NCBI RefSeq assembly: GCF_020184175.1
Contig: NC_065532.1
Coordinates: 14,322,001 to 14,386,000 of the forward strand
DNA from: Aphis gossypii
Taxonomy: Eukaryota > Arthropoda > Insecta > Hemiptera > Aphididae
Direction of reading: 5' to 3'
Length of the DNA stretch: 64,000 nucleotides
The position numbers and the translations under genes were made by a program. Shown here piece by piece: positions 1-13,300 of the stretch. A model generated the notes under the pieces. The model saw only the letters and a program-made list of their open reading frames with translations, searched no databases and was not told the DNA's origin. Within the stretch, counting starts at the first letter, position 1. Each line of letters starts with the position of its first letter.

Positions 1-1009
1 AATAGCTACAGATCGAATATTGCATACATTTAATACAGGATATTTTTTTCAGAATTAACAAAAAATTGCAAAATAATGTAAAGCTTTTTTTGTTTGTGTT
101 CATGGTAATTTATAATTATTTTGTCTATGAAAGTATTTTATGTACATAATTTGTTATATTATTGTGCAATGTAATATGGAAATATCGATTTTATTGTAAG
201 TATGGGTCTGATTTGAATGTATTTGCATTATAAATATAATTCATATGTTTATACATTTTATAACACGTAATACGTTTATTATCAAAATGATTATCCAGAG
301 AAATACATGGCTGATAAAAAAGTAATTCAAACATGTAACACACTAAAATCCACTATGCAGACAAAAAAATAATACACACTAGTATAATCATCCATTTTCT
401 GTGAACTACATATAAATTACATGAACCCATATCAACTATAATACAACTGATACATACATTGAATGGCAAACAAAAATAAACTCATGATTGCACCGAACGT
501 ATTTTGAAACATAAAATAAAAAATAAAATAATTGATCTGGATGAATTAAAAAAACTCTGTTCTTACTTAAACAATTATTTAAACGTTTATTTTTATCGCA
601 TTAAAAATAATATTTTTAATAAATTATAAAGCATAAAAACACGGGTACAGCCTACAATTTATTTTTACAGTAGGATTCTACGATTCTACAAATCTTTAAT
701 CGGTTGTGTAGTGCATCACTATTAATAGAAGGGTACCGTGCTAGTTACTGTAACATAAACGAAGCCAGCTTTTACGACCAGGAATGGAAATGTTTCTGGA
801 AATCCTTACTCCCCACCTCCTCTTCGCATAAAAAATGTTATTATTGTAATTTATATTGTACTATACCTTATATTGTATTGCATTAGTAGCATAAGCCATA
901 AAATCAAATTATTAAAACAACTAAAAATTTTCATGTTACCTGAATTGTACTCGTACATTATACTCGCTGCGCTAGGAGTCTAAAATATGTAAAGAACTTT
1001 TTTTTTTTG

Positions 1010-1065
1010 TTTATGGGGTGCCACTATACACCCAGCACACCCCCTGGCTATGCCTATGAGTTGTA
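1010..1065. mobile_element. Probable mobile-element end fragment
   Basis: After a T-run, a GC-rich stretch of about 50 bp contains CACCCCCTGGCTATGCC, resembling a word that recurs at ends of dispersed repeats in insect genomes (CCCCTGGCTACGCC). It is isolated in AT-rich DNA with no coding frame. The resemblance is from memory and has not been searched. Confidence 0.3.
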
Positions 1066-2099
1066 GTATCTATATAATAACGTGCACAAACACTTATTAT
1101 TATTACAATATATAAAAATATAATTTCTCTAAAATGTATACTTTTTTTTCGGGTATACACCATTGAGATAAATAATTATATATTAAAAATACATCTCAAT
1201 TGTATATCAAACAATAGCTAGTTTTTTTAGCCGTTGCCTTTATGATTTTACAACGCTTTAATGTATCAATAAATTATTATATCGTTGTGGAAATTTTTTG
1301 ACAATATCCAACCGTACATTATTTATTCGTGTATAAATGTATAATAATATAAATTATTATGCTATTTGTGTCGTATGTTTGTGTGTTACATTTAATTTCC
1401 GAAAAGAAAATAATTCGACAAATTACAGTGGAATGACACGTGGTTTGTGTAAAGTTTTGACACGGTGGGCGGAATGGCTATTTATATTGTAGGTAACCTG
1501 CAAGCACCATTTTACTCGGTCAAAACTTTATATAAACACCTCACAGTGTTCTATATAGTGTATAATACATCCGACACTGTACACGCAAACAATGTATTTT
1601 ATAATTACGGCACGTCGATGTCCTCGGAGACGAATGAAACACCAAAGTGTTTCTCAGTCGTATTACAACTAAGATGCTCCGGAATAATATCATAGTATAA
1701 TAATATATCCAGTGGTCGATTAAAAAAAAAAAAAATACTTAAAAAATCAAAAATTGAAAATTTTAATGAATATTTGATTCAAAGTACGGTAAGCCCGGGT
1801 CTAAATTTTCACTAGATAGGTAAAAAAAACTCAAATTTATTTAGTTATAATAAATCGGTTGAACTATTTATCCGTAATATAAGTTCGCAATTAAAATGAT
1901 AGTTATATTATGTGCCATAAAAGAAAAGAAAAATTTTAATTATGCATTTAAATACGACCACTATATATTACCTATATTAAAGTAGAAAGGATTTTTAATT
2001 GTTGTGTATTTTAATATGAGCGATGAATATATTGAATTTACAATATTTTACAATGATATGTTTACATTTTGGTGCAGAAAAAATAATTAGATTTTTAAC

Positions 2100-2900
2100 T
2101 TAAATGTATTTTCTAATAGAAAATAAGCGAATATTCCTAAGACTTTGAGGGGTCAAAGGTTAAAATTTCTTACGTATAGTATCTTTAAAAACGATAAAAA
2201 ATAGTTGAGATAAATAAAAAATTTCATGCAAATCCAGTTTTTGACAAAACCAATTGCGCAACTAAACTTTTACCAAATTTGTATAGTAAATTTTTCTATA
2301 CAAAACAAAATATTTTAGATATCTTGAATTGTTGACCTATTTATAAGTATTTCAAATTTTGTTTTTCTTTATTTATTATATTTTTTTATATAAAATAAAA
2401 ATACAAGATTCCTCACAAGTTTCAGTTAATGATATTTAAAACTATTAACGATACATAGACACTTTGTTTATAAAACTTTTAAATTTAAATTAAGACAAAT
2501 TTGTGATAATACATTGAAAATTATTTTGTTGGCAAAGATGTTTAAATGTCTTATTTCTCAAATGTTTTGAAATTTATTTTTATAGCTAAAACTTAGAAAT
2601 ATAATAAAAGGTTACCCATAATCAGTATCATTGATAGGTAATAAATACTAATATAAATAAATAATAAGAATTAATAATACTATAGTATTTAAAATCGACG
2701 GTAAGTGGTAGTAATATAATGAAACCTTAATATCTGAAAAATATCAACTTACTTAATTTCTATAGATGTTTGAAATCCAAATTTGACAAAATTAAAATAT
2801 TCAAAGAATAACTATTTGTATTGTTTTGTTGTGGTTCAAAAATATTATGTTTTGAGGTTTAAAACTTGTACATACATTATTATATTTTTTTTTCGGCGAA
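2100..2900. other. AT-rich block with possible old repeat
   Basis: Starts near GAGGGGTCAAAGGTTAAAA and continues as homogeneous AT-rich sequence without frames. It has the look of a decayed dispersed repeat but has no termini I can define. Confidence 0.15.
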
Positions 2901-3090
2901 AATTCATCCAACATACCTATTGATAGTAGAATAAATAACTTTAAAAGCAATATAAATACGTATATCATGAAATGTCTAAGTTGTATAATAATAAACTTAA
3001 CTCGGAATTGTTTTTCGCATACAATGATGTGTCGTTTAATTCAAATTGAACACATATTATAATACAGTGATTTACCCAATGACGGTGCGT

Positions 3091-4220
3091 AAGCGCTAAA
3101 CACCTACAACAAAACTGTACAGCAGAGCGGTCGCGTCTTAGTTTCCGTATTGTATTAGTTCCGTCTAATATTAGTTTATTGTAAACAATATTACACGTGA
3201 ATCGTTCGAAGAATTTAGTGAAAATATTTAAACAGGTCAAGTATGTACTTTCACGAGTTAAAATAATATAATACGTATGCGATAAACCTATATATGCATA
3301 TGTGTCGTATGTCGACAATAAACGTTCGATCGGTGGCTGTGGTGGCGTTCGCAGTGAACCGTGAAGCAATTACGGAATTTGCACAATGCTCGTGTGTGTA
3401 CAACAAATCGTGTATATTCCATATATAATACGTTGGGGTATTTTAGTGAGAGAATATCGGCGGCACTATAGAAGGGTATTCCTTATACGGCGTATAGTAT
3501 ATATACACGCGTATATAGTATAGGACCAATTAGTAAAGGGGTAAATGGGTCTTTTGCAAAACACACTGGTGGCAATTAAACGCGACGTATATGGGTGGAC
3601 GACGAGAAGGAGGAGTGACAGTACGCGAGGAGGAGCAGAAAAGGGATCAAGACGAGGGAGGAAAGGCTAAAGGACCGACGACGAATCTGTGTGTGTGTGT
3701 GCATGTGTACGGCACCGTTACAAGCCCCCTCCCCTTTACCGTCGTTAGAACCGAATTTATAGTCGGATTAAAGGCTACTCTTCAATATATAAAACGACAA
3801 TGACGACCTTTCGTGCCCATTGCGGTTCGCCACTGTATACGCGCACTTGACGGGATTAATCTCGGTTTGTCGTCATTCGGTCACAATTCTATGATGTTTT
3901 CCGGTACATAAATACATACATATATAATTAGGTATCTAACTTCTTGCCGGCAATACCTATTATACACGAGCGCACATGCACTCCGATACCGAGTGCATTA
4001 ATCAATATGTTAAACAATATTTTGTAATGATATATTTTGTTTTACTTCAGTGAGAGAATAACCTATAACGAGAGAGACACGATATCCTTACGTCGCGTAA
4101 AATACGTTATTTTGGAACTCGAGAAAATTCAAATCTCTCGAGATTTAGCACTGCGTATCCGAAATAGGTTTACGAGACGGCATCGGATGTAAAGATACAG
4201 AGTTGCGTCAATAGAAACGT
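3091..4220. promoter_or_regulatory. GC/CpG-elevated island
   Basis: The island includes a purine-rich stretch at 3600-3670, a GT run near 3691, a CT/CCCT stretch near 3725-3740 and the candidate TATA promoter at 3788. The minus frame 2965-3369 and plus frame 3591-3803 lack recognisable domains. Probably regulatory or first-exon DNA. Confidence 0.25.
3788..3819 (+). promoter_or_regulatory. Candidate TATA-Inr promoter
   Basis: TATAAAA at 3788-3794 is followed by CCATTG with A at 3819, a 31-bp spacing and a match to the arthropod initiator except for C instead of T at -2. It lies at the centre of a CpG-rich island. No strong splice donor is seen close downstream, so the transcript it might drive is undefined. 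Confidence 0.22.
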
Positions 4221-4785
4221 CCGGTATATGGCTTTTAAATGTATATATAACATGAAAATTTGACAGATTTAGTCAAAGCGACAGTATAAGAAATACAGAA
4301 TACGTCAGTTGAATGTAATTATATAGATCATACCCTTGAGGTTTGTCAAGTGAATATACTTTTAACGGATATATATACAACTGTATTAAATAAAATACGT
4401 TTTTCTCGGAAGACATAATGCATTTATAACAGATGCGTTTAATGTTTATGGTTCCGTGAAAATTATTATAATATCAGAATTAACCTGAAATAATTCAGAG
4501 AAAAAATGATTTAAATAAATTAACTATTTTTATAAACTATACTTACAAAGAGACTCTCCAAATTTTTATTTTTCTTGTAACTATGAAAGGTTTAAACTTT
4601 ATATTGAAATACTTATTCGGTTTCTCTCCTGCAAAGGCCGCTATAATTTTAAGAGAAATCGGTTAAATGTTGTTTAAAGGATTTAGCTGTAATACAATAA
4701 TTTGAATACGAAATTCTTACATTTTTTATTATTTAATAGAATACGAACGTTTTTCGAGATAACACAATAAAATGCAAAATTCTAT

Positions 4786-4823
<38 letters not shown>

Positions 4824-7070
4824 TAATGATTATAATAACAATATAAATATCAAACCATTTAATAACTCAGAAATTAATACGTAAAATAATATATAATATA
4901 TAATATATACTAATATTGCAAACGCTTTGACGTTATTAACATGGAGTACTAATGACTAAACGAACTAAGTGTACATAATTTGACTTTATAATATGGATTA
5001 AAAACATTTGGGCAATCTGTAATTTTTTCTACTCATTAAATCTTAACCCAAAATTGTAAATATTGTTTTTCTCTATAAGTATATGGTAAAATTTGTTTTA
5101 TATTTAAAAAAAATATGTATTGGTTGAAAACTAATTAAAAATAATTTAATTAACGAAGGTAAATTTACATGGCCATAGATAAAATTATTTTTATATAAAT
5201 TATGCAAAATAAATATATCAATTTATTACATTTCAAGTCACAATAACTTTTTGTATAGAGTATTTTATTTCCACGACAAGCTGAAATTTTATCCTCATTA
5301 CCTTTTGCGTAGCCCTGGACAAAATATATTATAATTTATAAAGGGCTTCTGAATACCCTAAATACCTACATCACAATATCAACTAAAACTATAAAGTGGA
5401 CCAATATAATTTTGGCATAGAACAAAATACTTTTCTTTGAGATTTTAAATAATGAATAAAAAATCATTGACTATTAGCACATAAAACAAAATCCAATAGC
5501 TATTAATCATAGTATAAATTCATAAATTTCCGAAAATAAAACATAAATTAATATTCATAACTCTACATTATAATTGCAGATAATAATAGTTATTATTTAC
5601 AATTTATTTTATAATTTTTTAATTCAAAAGTTGCGACATAAGTTAAAACCAACGTTTTTTGAAGAACCAAAATATTTAATGTAGGTACACAGAATGTATC
5701 ACAATATTATCTGACACATTGAAATAACATATGTTAATGTAAAATCGTATCTATAAAAATTACCAAAAACTTACATGTGTTGTTTTCGTTTAAAATATCG
5801 AACATGGCTTATTTTCATTTAAAAGTTATAATTTTGAGTTATTATTTATAATAAACTTAAACATCGCAGTGCGTATTCTTTCTTTGTTTCATTTAGGGAG
5901 TTCGAGCGTGTAAAATACTACAGTTTAAAAATGCATAAAATTATCATAGTTATATATATTATATAAATTGAAATATTTTAAAAACCAATGGTAAAATACA
6001 GCTAATATTCTTACCTTCGAGTTTGATAATAGCCTATTTAGTAGGACTAAGATTTTTATTTAATTTGATGTAAATAACAATATTCATATTAAGCACTTAA
6101 CCTCTGCATAGATTATGTACTTACGTATTTCTAGCATGTAAAATGTAATTTAAAAATAATATACGTTTATATTATTAGGGTTCTCTGCATTTAATTTATA
6201 AATTTATAATATCAGCTTATGCTACCTATTGATGTAACTAATATTATTCATAACAATATAATTTATTGAAACATAGTTTGGTATAAGTTAAGAATTGCTT
6301 TTATCCCTATATATTTCAAATAATTTGTTTTCTAACAAAATAATACATTAACCTACAACAGGACACAAAAGACTTTAATAAATTATATAAAAAAAAAATG
6401 TTTTCAAAATTTTTAATCATAACGAAACATTTTATTTTTACGCATTATGGAACAGGGTAAGTGTACATAATAATTTACCAAGCACTCAAAACTCGAATAC
6501 ACTATTTAGTTAAAAAGACTTGAGTGTAAAGAGACAAAAGTTGTAATATATAACAAAACATATAACTATAACAATTTTAAAACTATGTTGGCGACCTCGA
6601 GGTTAAGAAACTCTAAACTATATTAATTTATTATAATATTATTTTGTAGATTCTGTTCTTAGTGCGATATGCTGGCAATGACCATAATCAGAAATAAAAT
6701 AAAAATTTGGACAGGATTATGAGCGAGGCTGTGGTATTAAATTTGAATGCACTAATAAATCATCAAATTCGAACAACAATTCTAACGATAGTATGGTCGA
6801 AACCACGCTCAGTGATATTTATTTAAAATTGTCAACAATCTTCAAAGTCTAGTCTTTCCATGAACATAACATTTAGGGAACACTTCTGAATTTAACTACA
6901 CTAAAAAATGTCCACAAATGAAGATAAATAAATAAACGATAATGAAGACAACATTTTCGTTCCACTTATAATATAAAATTATCAGCTTAATATTCTCATT
7001 ATTCAAGTACATTATAGGTAATAATCGGTCATTCTAAATTTAATTAGTTCAGTACGACACTTTTATTCAC
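4221..7070. other. AT-rich desert
   Basis: No frame or GC island. Holds the homopurine tract at 4785 and an ATATAAT repeat at about 4887-4909. The plus strand at about 6447-6457 reads ATGGAACAGG|GTAAGT, an isolated donor match judged fortuitous. Confidence 0.6.
4785..4824. repeat. Homopurine tract (A-run then AAAAG units)
   Basis: Forty bases without a pyrimidine: fourteen A followed by repeats of GAAAA. Homopurine tracts of this size can form triplex or rigid DNA. Confidence 0.85.
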
Positions 7071-7073
7071 TGA

Positions 7074-7463
7074 TCCTTGAAGTCTGTTCAAGAAACGGAT
7101 CAAGTACGAGATAACTCAGACCCACTTGTCATAGAAATCGAGCCGCGAAGAACGAATATTAATCATTACATACCCCAAGTTTTATGTGGGTCGAAGACTG
7201 GTCTTAGCCTCTTAGCTCTTAATAACTTTTTATCACTCAGCACCAGTGAAATGAATGAAGAGTCTGTTCCTATAACCGTTAATTCGTCCCATCTAAGAAA
7301 TATTAATTTTTTGTCCATAACGAAGACGCGTACATGTGTTGTATTTGTTATATTGGATAGTTATGTTAACACGTCATATTATCCCCAATTTAAAACTGTT
7401 CAAAATATATTTATTAAAAAATATATTAAATTTCGCTGCCACAGTATTAATTTTTCTTATTGA
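7074..7463 (+). other. Open frame of about 128 codons, doubtful coding value
   Basis: The frame is bounded by TGA at 7071 and TGA at 7461. It has no ATG in its first half; the first ATG (7250) would give 71 residues. The first 90 codons have balanced residue use (Glu, Asp, Arg, Ser, Pro) unlike the Ile/Tyr/Asn-rich frames elsewhere, then it becomes AT-driven. No domain is recognised and no splice acceptor precedes it. It may be a relic exon or element; one frame of this size by chance is expected in a window this long. Confidence 0.15.
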
Positions 7464-10400
7464 GCAAATTTAATCAACGGCGGCGGCACGGCATTTATAA
7501 GTATTGCGATCAAGGTCATGCCTTAATCCGAATGAAAAACAACAATCGTTGGCCAAAAGTGCGTCTCCGCGTACACATAAATATGTATAGTACATCGAAA
7601 ACGACCAATAAATTATAGTTAAACCATAATAACCAAGTCGTGCGTCAATTTATAATGTTATTATTATCTCCGGAAAAAGGCGCTCCTCTGATCAAAACGT
7701 AACGACGTCAATGAAATATTACATTATTCTTTTTTTTATCGAGCAAAACCATTTTCTATTCTTTGGATTGGTATACTCATATTATAAAATAATATAATGT
7801 TCTCTTTCACTCCTGAACAAGACAAAATTATCGAAGTTTTTTTCATTCATATTTACCGCTTCAAAACCAACAACGTGCATCCTCAAATATACCGTTTATG
7901 GTTTATACGTTCGATTTCTATACGTGACATGTACACATTATTATACACTCATTCTCTCTCGGCGTACGGAACAAACAAAATTATGTATAAATAATGACTT
8001 AATATTAAGCCACTCTCTGATCGAGAGTAAAACATAATTTTGATGTTCAATTAATAAATTACTTTTTTTTATAAAAATTATTTAGAACCACGTTAATATT
8101 GTAAATCTAAAAAAATGTAATTATCTTTGTTTGACACACTATAAGTCTTCAATTAGTTTAAAATATTCGATAATTTCCAATAACAATTAAAATATTATAT
8201 TAGGTAACTTACAACATTGTGAGATGTTATTTTTTTCCATTTGTTTTGAACATGACAAGAGTAAATTTTTATGAATACTGTTGACAAAAGAAACACAAAT
8301 TATGGTTTAAATAAATGTATGGTAATTTCAACAATGCACTATTTAATAATTAAAAATCATACGAAACAATAATGAAATATAAAGTGAATTAATCTAATAT
8401 TATAACTAATTAGAAAAATTAGGATTATATTTTTTTATAAAAAAAAAACCATATGGAGTATGTATACATCAGGGTTAAAATTATTTTATTTTATTATACT
8501 ACAACAAACATGTAATTGTAAAAATATGTTTCTTTTTATAAAAACACATTATTATTTATGTAATTTCAATGTTTTTTTGTTAGAAATACCTATTACTATT
8601 GTAACTATTTTTTTGTATTAAACAAAATTGTATACACGATAAGCCATTTTATTGATGGTAAAATTATAAAATGGCTTGTAGTTTGAATATGATTTTATTG
8701 ATTTTTTTGTTTTAAATATTACTTTTTAAATCTGCATAATACAATAATGTGATTTACAATAGTATTCTAGACACGTGTGGTCATATAATTCGATTTCACA
8801 AAACGACACAGATTTACAATGTTGAATTTCTCTTGAGTTAACTGACATTTAAATATTTTAACATAATGGTTGTTTTATTAATTCAAAAATAATATGTTAG
8901 ACATCCAGACCCGAATCCTCTATTATTTTGAGTTAATTTAAAACAAACTTTTTAAAAAAGTTGGGCAACAAGTTTATAAAGTTTTAACAGAAACTATAAT
9001 TCAAAAACAAATGTTATATGTCATTCATGACCAACAGTAAAGTAAAAAAATTACCCGTCACATGAGACGTCCTCTCTTAGCTTAACTTTTAAAATGATTG
9101 TATTCATTAATATGATAAAATTCTAAAATTAACTATATATTTCAAAAATAATTAAAATGGACAAACTTTTAAAGCAAAATGTTAAACAGAAACTAAAGTG
9201 GATGGAACTCATTTTGGATAGTATTTTTAACTTAAAATTATTTTGAAAATAAATAAGCGATGTCAAAAAAATTGACTCCTAGTAATTAATTTAATAATAC
9301 AAAATGTTTAAAATTAAAACGCACGCATCAGGAGTTCAAAAAGTTTCTAAACCATTTTCAGTTATAATTATTATTCTTGTGATAAAAATCTTTACAAAAT
9401 TTATTAATAAAATATGTAAATTAATCTTAGAAAAGTTTGCATATATGAAAACGATTAAACAGAAAATAAAAATGATGTCCATACAATTAAAAAATATGTA
9501 CTAAAAATATCATTTGAAAAAACCATAAAGAACTCCATTTTACTGAAACTCGATTTTATATTATTTTTCACTAGATGGTATTTTATTAATGGAAATGTTA
9601 GGAAGATTTATTTTCTAGATATTATTTTGAACCCAATTCCCAAGTAAGGCTTTTACACCTAGCTGTAGGAATTTTAAAGCCGACCTTCTTTCCGATAGGA
9701 CTTTACGCATTGTATCAAGTCAATCCGTGTAGTGTGGTTTACCGGGAACACAAAATATATATTATATACAAAATATATGTGAAGTCTGAAAAATATAAAA
9801 ATGAAGAATATAATTCACTTTTTTTTGTAAAATAAAAATGATTGTTTTAAAAACACCAGTAAAATATATCATTTATTCGATGGTCGAAAATTTTAGTTTT
9901 TCTTTTATGTACATGGTGAGTTTAGACAAAATTATGATTATAATCAATCGATGTTGAAATAATTTAATTTCGTCAAAACCACCATCAAAATTTACAATTT
10001 CTTTATTTTTTTTTGTTATACTCGTATTAAATCGTAATACGGTATATTATATACTACTAAAGTACCTACGCAGAATAAAAATGTTCAAAACATTAAATTA
10101 TTTATTTAGAAATAAAATAGTTTAGTGATTTTATAACAAAAATTAAGGAACCTAACCTAATCGAATATTGATTATTTTTTAAGGTATAATTGGTATAATA
10201 GATAAAGGGAAAAAATTATCATCATATTATTAAGTATATAACTAAAAACTAGACTTTTAAATATTTTATTAAATACTAGATAATGTTGATATTATTCAAT
10301 CTCAAAGTATTAGAGTATTATTTTATTACCCAGACTAAGATAAATACGATAAAATAAAAATATATCTGCATAAAAAGGATATTTTATTTTTTTAGAACAA

Positions 10401-11480
10401 TACGATATATTTAAATCAGAATATTCGAACAAATTTTATAATAAATAAAATACGACGCATTAATGCATATACTTCATCTGTATTCTATAATAATAATATT
10501 ATCTCTAGTAAAAAAATACATTTTTAATTAATTATAAAAACCCTATCGCTAAAATAATAACATACCGTTTTATATAATATACATATCTAAATAATAAATA
10601 TGTATTATAATGTCAGAATAAAAAATTTAATAAATGGTTATTAGTCAAAAATTATTTTGATAATACAAATACTTACATACTCTGTATTTTAAATTATAAT
10701 CATTTTTTAGTTTTCTTTTCTTTTTTTGATAATTTAATTAGATATTATTTAAATTAAAATATATAGGCATAATATATGAATATTATTTACTAACTTTAGT
10801 TACCTATTTATTTATATTGTTATTAATAAAAATAACTTAATAGTAAGTTGAGATTTTTATAATGTAAATATACATAATTTATTTGGTATTATCCATTTAC
10901 TTAGCCATTATCTTATACGGTATAAATGACGGAAAATATATAAAATATCGATTGACTCAAATCAAAAAAATCTACTGCTATTTAGTATTAACGACCTAAA
11001 TATGAATCCAACGATAATAATAAAATTTTAAATGTCACAAATCCAATTCACCAAAATCTCAAATCAAAATTTCTAAATTTCACCCATTTTATAGTATTAT
11101 TGTTGGTTATTTTGACACATTTTTAAATTTAGTTTCTTCTAAAATGAAAATAATTATTATATTTATTATTTACCAACAAAAATGTTTGTCTTTATAATTT
11201 ACAAAATATTAGTTAGAAGAATAAAAGTCAATGGTTATACTTAAAAAAAAATTATTAATTTAAATAATATATTGTATAAAATCAATAAAGATGATTTTGT
11301 TAATTATTTATATAAATACAACTAGCACACACTTATATATGAAGCACTATCATATTTTTTACTAATATTTAGTTTTGAAACTGTATTAGAACGTTTTATA
11401 ACAGTGCAGTGATCAGAACAATCGAAACATATTTTTACAAGATCTAAAAAAACGTTTTTACTCGATTTTTAATTACCCTA
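7464..11480. other. AT-rich desert with one less AT-rich patch
   Basis: The frames at 7797 and 9304 have only Lys/Ile/Asn-rich composition. About 9630-9750 is a GC-richer patch of roughly 120 bp without a frame, origin unknown. Confidence 0.55.
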
Positions 11481-12127
11481 TATAGGAAATCGAAGTCATG
11501 TGACGTCGTCCGATCGGAGGATTACTAAGCAATTTTCTAATAATTGTCTTTGACACACAAAACATATAATATTGTATAGGTGCCTAGTACCTACACACGA
11601 GTTGATATAATAAAAAGTATTTTCATTAGTCGGTAATAAAAATACATTTTAAACCGTGATAATATGTCAGCCAATTTTTTTAGTATTACTTATACGAGCA
11701 ATAAATCAAAAGACAATAACTTTGTGAGTTTATTGTTTCCCTCGCATTTACCTACCTCTATAATTAGTGTTATATAAATTCTTTCCTCCGCTGAACGCAT
11801 TTAACGGTATTAACCAGCCGTCGACGTGCTTTAGAAAACGTACAAAGTATAATATTACAATTTACAATACAATACGCACGAACGTAACGAAAATATGAAA
11901 CGAAATCAGTAACTTATCCGTCTTCGGTGTCTTCTCGGCGTAGTTGGGCACTATAATATATTAACAATCGGAATGTTGGAAACTTAATGTGAGGGATCTA
12001 TACAGACAATCCGATCAAAGGTTTTGTTACCGTTACGGCGCTTAAAAACCGCTACGGTTAATTACACATAGCGCACAACAACACGGCGTATCTCTTGTAC
12101 ATTGTCTTCCGGCTCGCGAGTTAGAGA

Positions 12128-12149
12128 TAATAATAATAATAATAATATA
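12128..12149. repeat. (AAT)n microsatellite
   Basis: About seven AAT units in the 11.5-12.6 kb island; this is the source of the Asn run in the overlapping frame. Confidence 0.85.
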
Positions 12150-12360
12150 ACCATATCACTCTATTATTATTCACTTTACGACTGCTCCAAACACGCCGAA
12201 GTCTTCGTCCCGATCCTCGGCGGCGGGCAGAATGTCCTCCATCCATCCACCGGCACTGTCATTGTTTACCGAATACTACGAGTGTAATTCTCGAGAACAA
12301 TTCTGGCTGTTAAATTGTATTACAGTAATTATTAGACCACAGAAAATAAAGGTATCTAAT

Positions 12361-12396
12361 GTGTGTGTGTGTGTGTGTGTGCGTGTAAGTGTGTGT
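12361..12396. repeat. (GT)n microsatellite
   Basis: Ten uninterrupted GT units (12361-12380) followed by imperfect GT. It makes overlapping frames on both strands translate to Cys-Val or Thr-His runs, which are artefacts. Confidence 0.9.
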
Positions 12397-12659
12397 ATTA
12401 TATACTGTAATCTGACAATAGGGTATGTTATAAATTACGACCACACTATGGTGACGGTGCGGGTGGTTATAAGGGTGTTTTGGTGGATTTTGATAATTCT
12501 CGTCGTCGTCGGCGATGGCGGTGGCGGAGGCAGTAACTTTGTTAATCCAACCCGAAAGACCATTGTCCGAAACACAACACAACCCAAACCCCTTTCTGCC
12601 TCCTTTATCATGACTCAATTTTTTATTATTATTATTTTAGCACCTCTCCAAAGTGAAAC

Positions 12660-12680
12660 CAAATATTTCAAAAATATTTG
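12660..12680. repeat. 9-bp-arm hairpin (CAAATATTT, 3-nt loop)
   Basis: Arms CAAATATTT (12660-12668) and AAATATTTG (12672-12680) are perfect reverse complements around CAA. It lies 64 bp from the 20-bp palindrome, at the edge of the 11.5-12.6 kb island. Confidence 0.75.
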
Positions 12681-12743
12681 CATTTGGTTATTATATTATT
12701 GTATTTATATTATATACATATAATACTAGATTCTAAACAAAAA

Positions 12744-12763
12744 TTTCAAAAGCGCTTTTGAAA
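12744..12763. repeat. Perfect 20-bp palindrome
   Basis: TTTCAAAAGC is followed without spacer by its reverse complement GCTTTTGAAA. A spacerless 20-bp palindrome is unlikely by chance in this length. It could be a dimeric transcription-factor site or a cruciform former. Confidence 0.85.
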
Positions 12764-13300
12764 CTGATATTTACCCTGCATCTGTCTGCCTATAACTTTA
12801 AAGAATAATACATTTATCAAATAATAATAGATTTACATAGTGTGTATATGAAATATAATTCCATAAAGAATTTAAAATTAATGTATCATACTAGTAACTG
12901 AATGTGTGTATGGAAATCAATAATGAATTCAAACAAAGTAATTCTAAAAATATATGCTAAATAACAAACTTAAACGTAAGTACAATAAGAAAAGTAACAT
13001 TTAAATCAAAATGAAATAACTTTAAGTACATCAAAACGTCATACTATGTCACATATAGAATCTAATTTTATTCATAGTTAATTTTAAATCATATCAATCA
13101 CTACAAAATTACATGTAAATATATTAAATTTACAATTAACTTATTAAAATGTGACATAATATTTTTTTTTATTCCACTATCATTAATTTTTAAAAACTTT
13201 TGTTTTATTATTATATTTAATTAATCAATATTTTATTAAATAAAAATGAAGGTATTTATGTATATAAAAAAAATTTTATTTTATTTGGTATTTTACAAAA
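12764..13300. other. AT-rich non-coding stretch
   Basis: No frame, repeat or site of note seen. Confidence 0.6.

Larger units (their letters stand above)
1..3090. other. AT-rich non-coding region
   Basis: No convincing gene. Short frames at 704-886 and 1465-1695 have no ATG-led domain or splice context. A poly-A run lies near 1722-1734. The candidate repeat fragments at 1010 and 2100 are listed separately. Confidence 0.6.
11481..12640. promoter_or_regulatory. GC-elevated island
   Basis: CpG-containing block with AAT and GT microsatellites. Overlapping frames at 12102-12723 are repeat-driven. No TATA-Inr pair or strong donor was found; possible regulatory element. Confidence 0.22.

Noticed and set aside
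12232..12723. Plus 163-codon and minus 102-codon overlapping frames
   Set aside because: Both are kept open by the GT microsatellite and GC bias; Val-Cys and Thr-His repeats show the origin.
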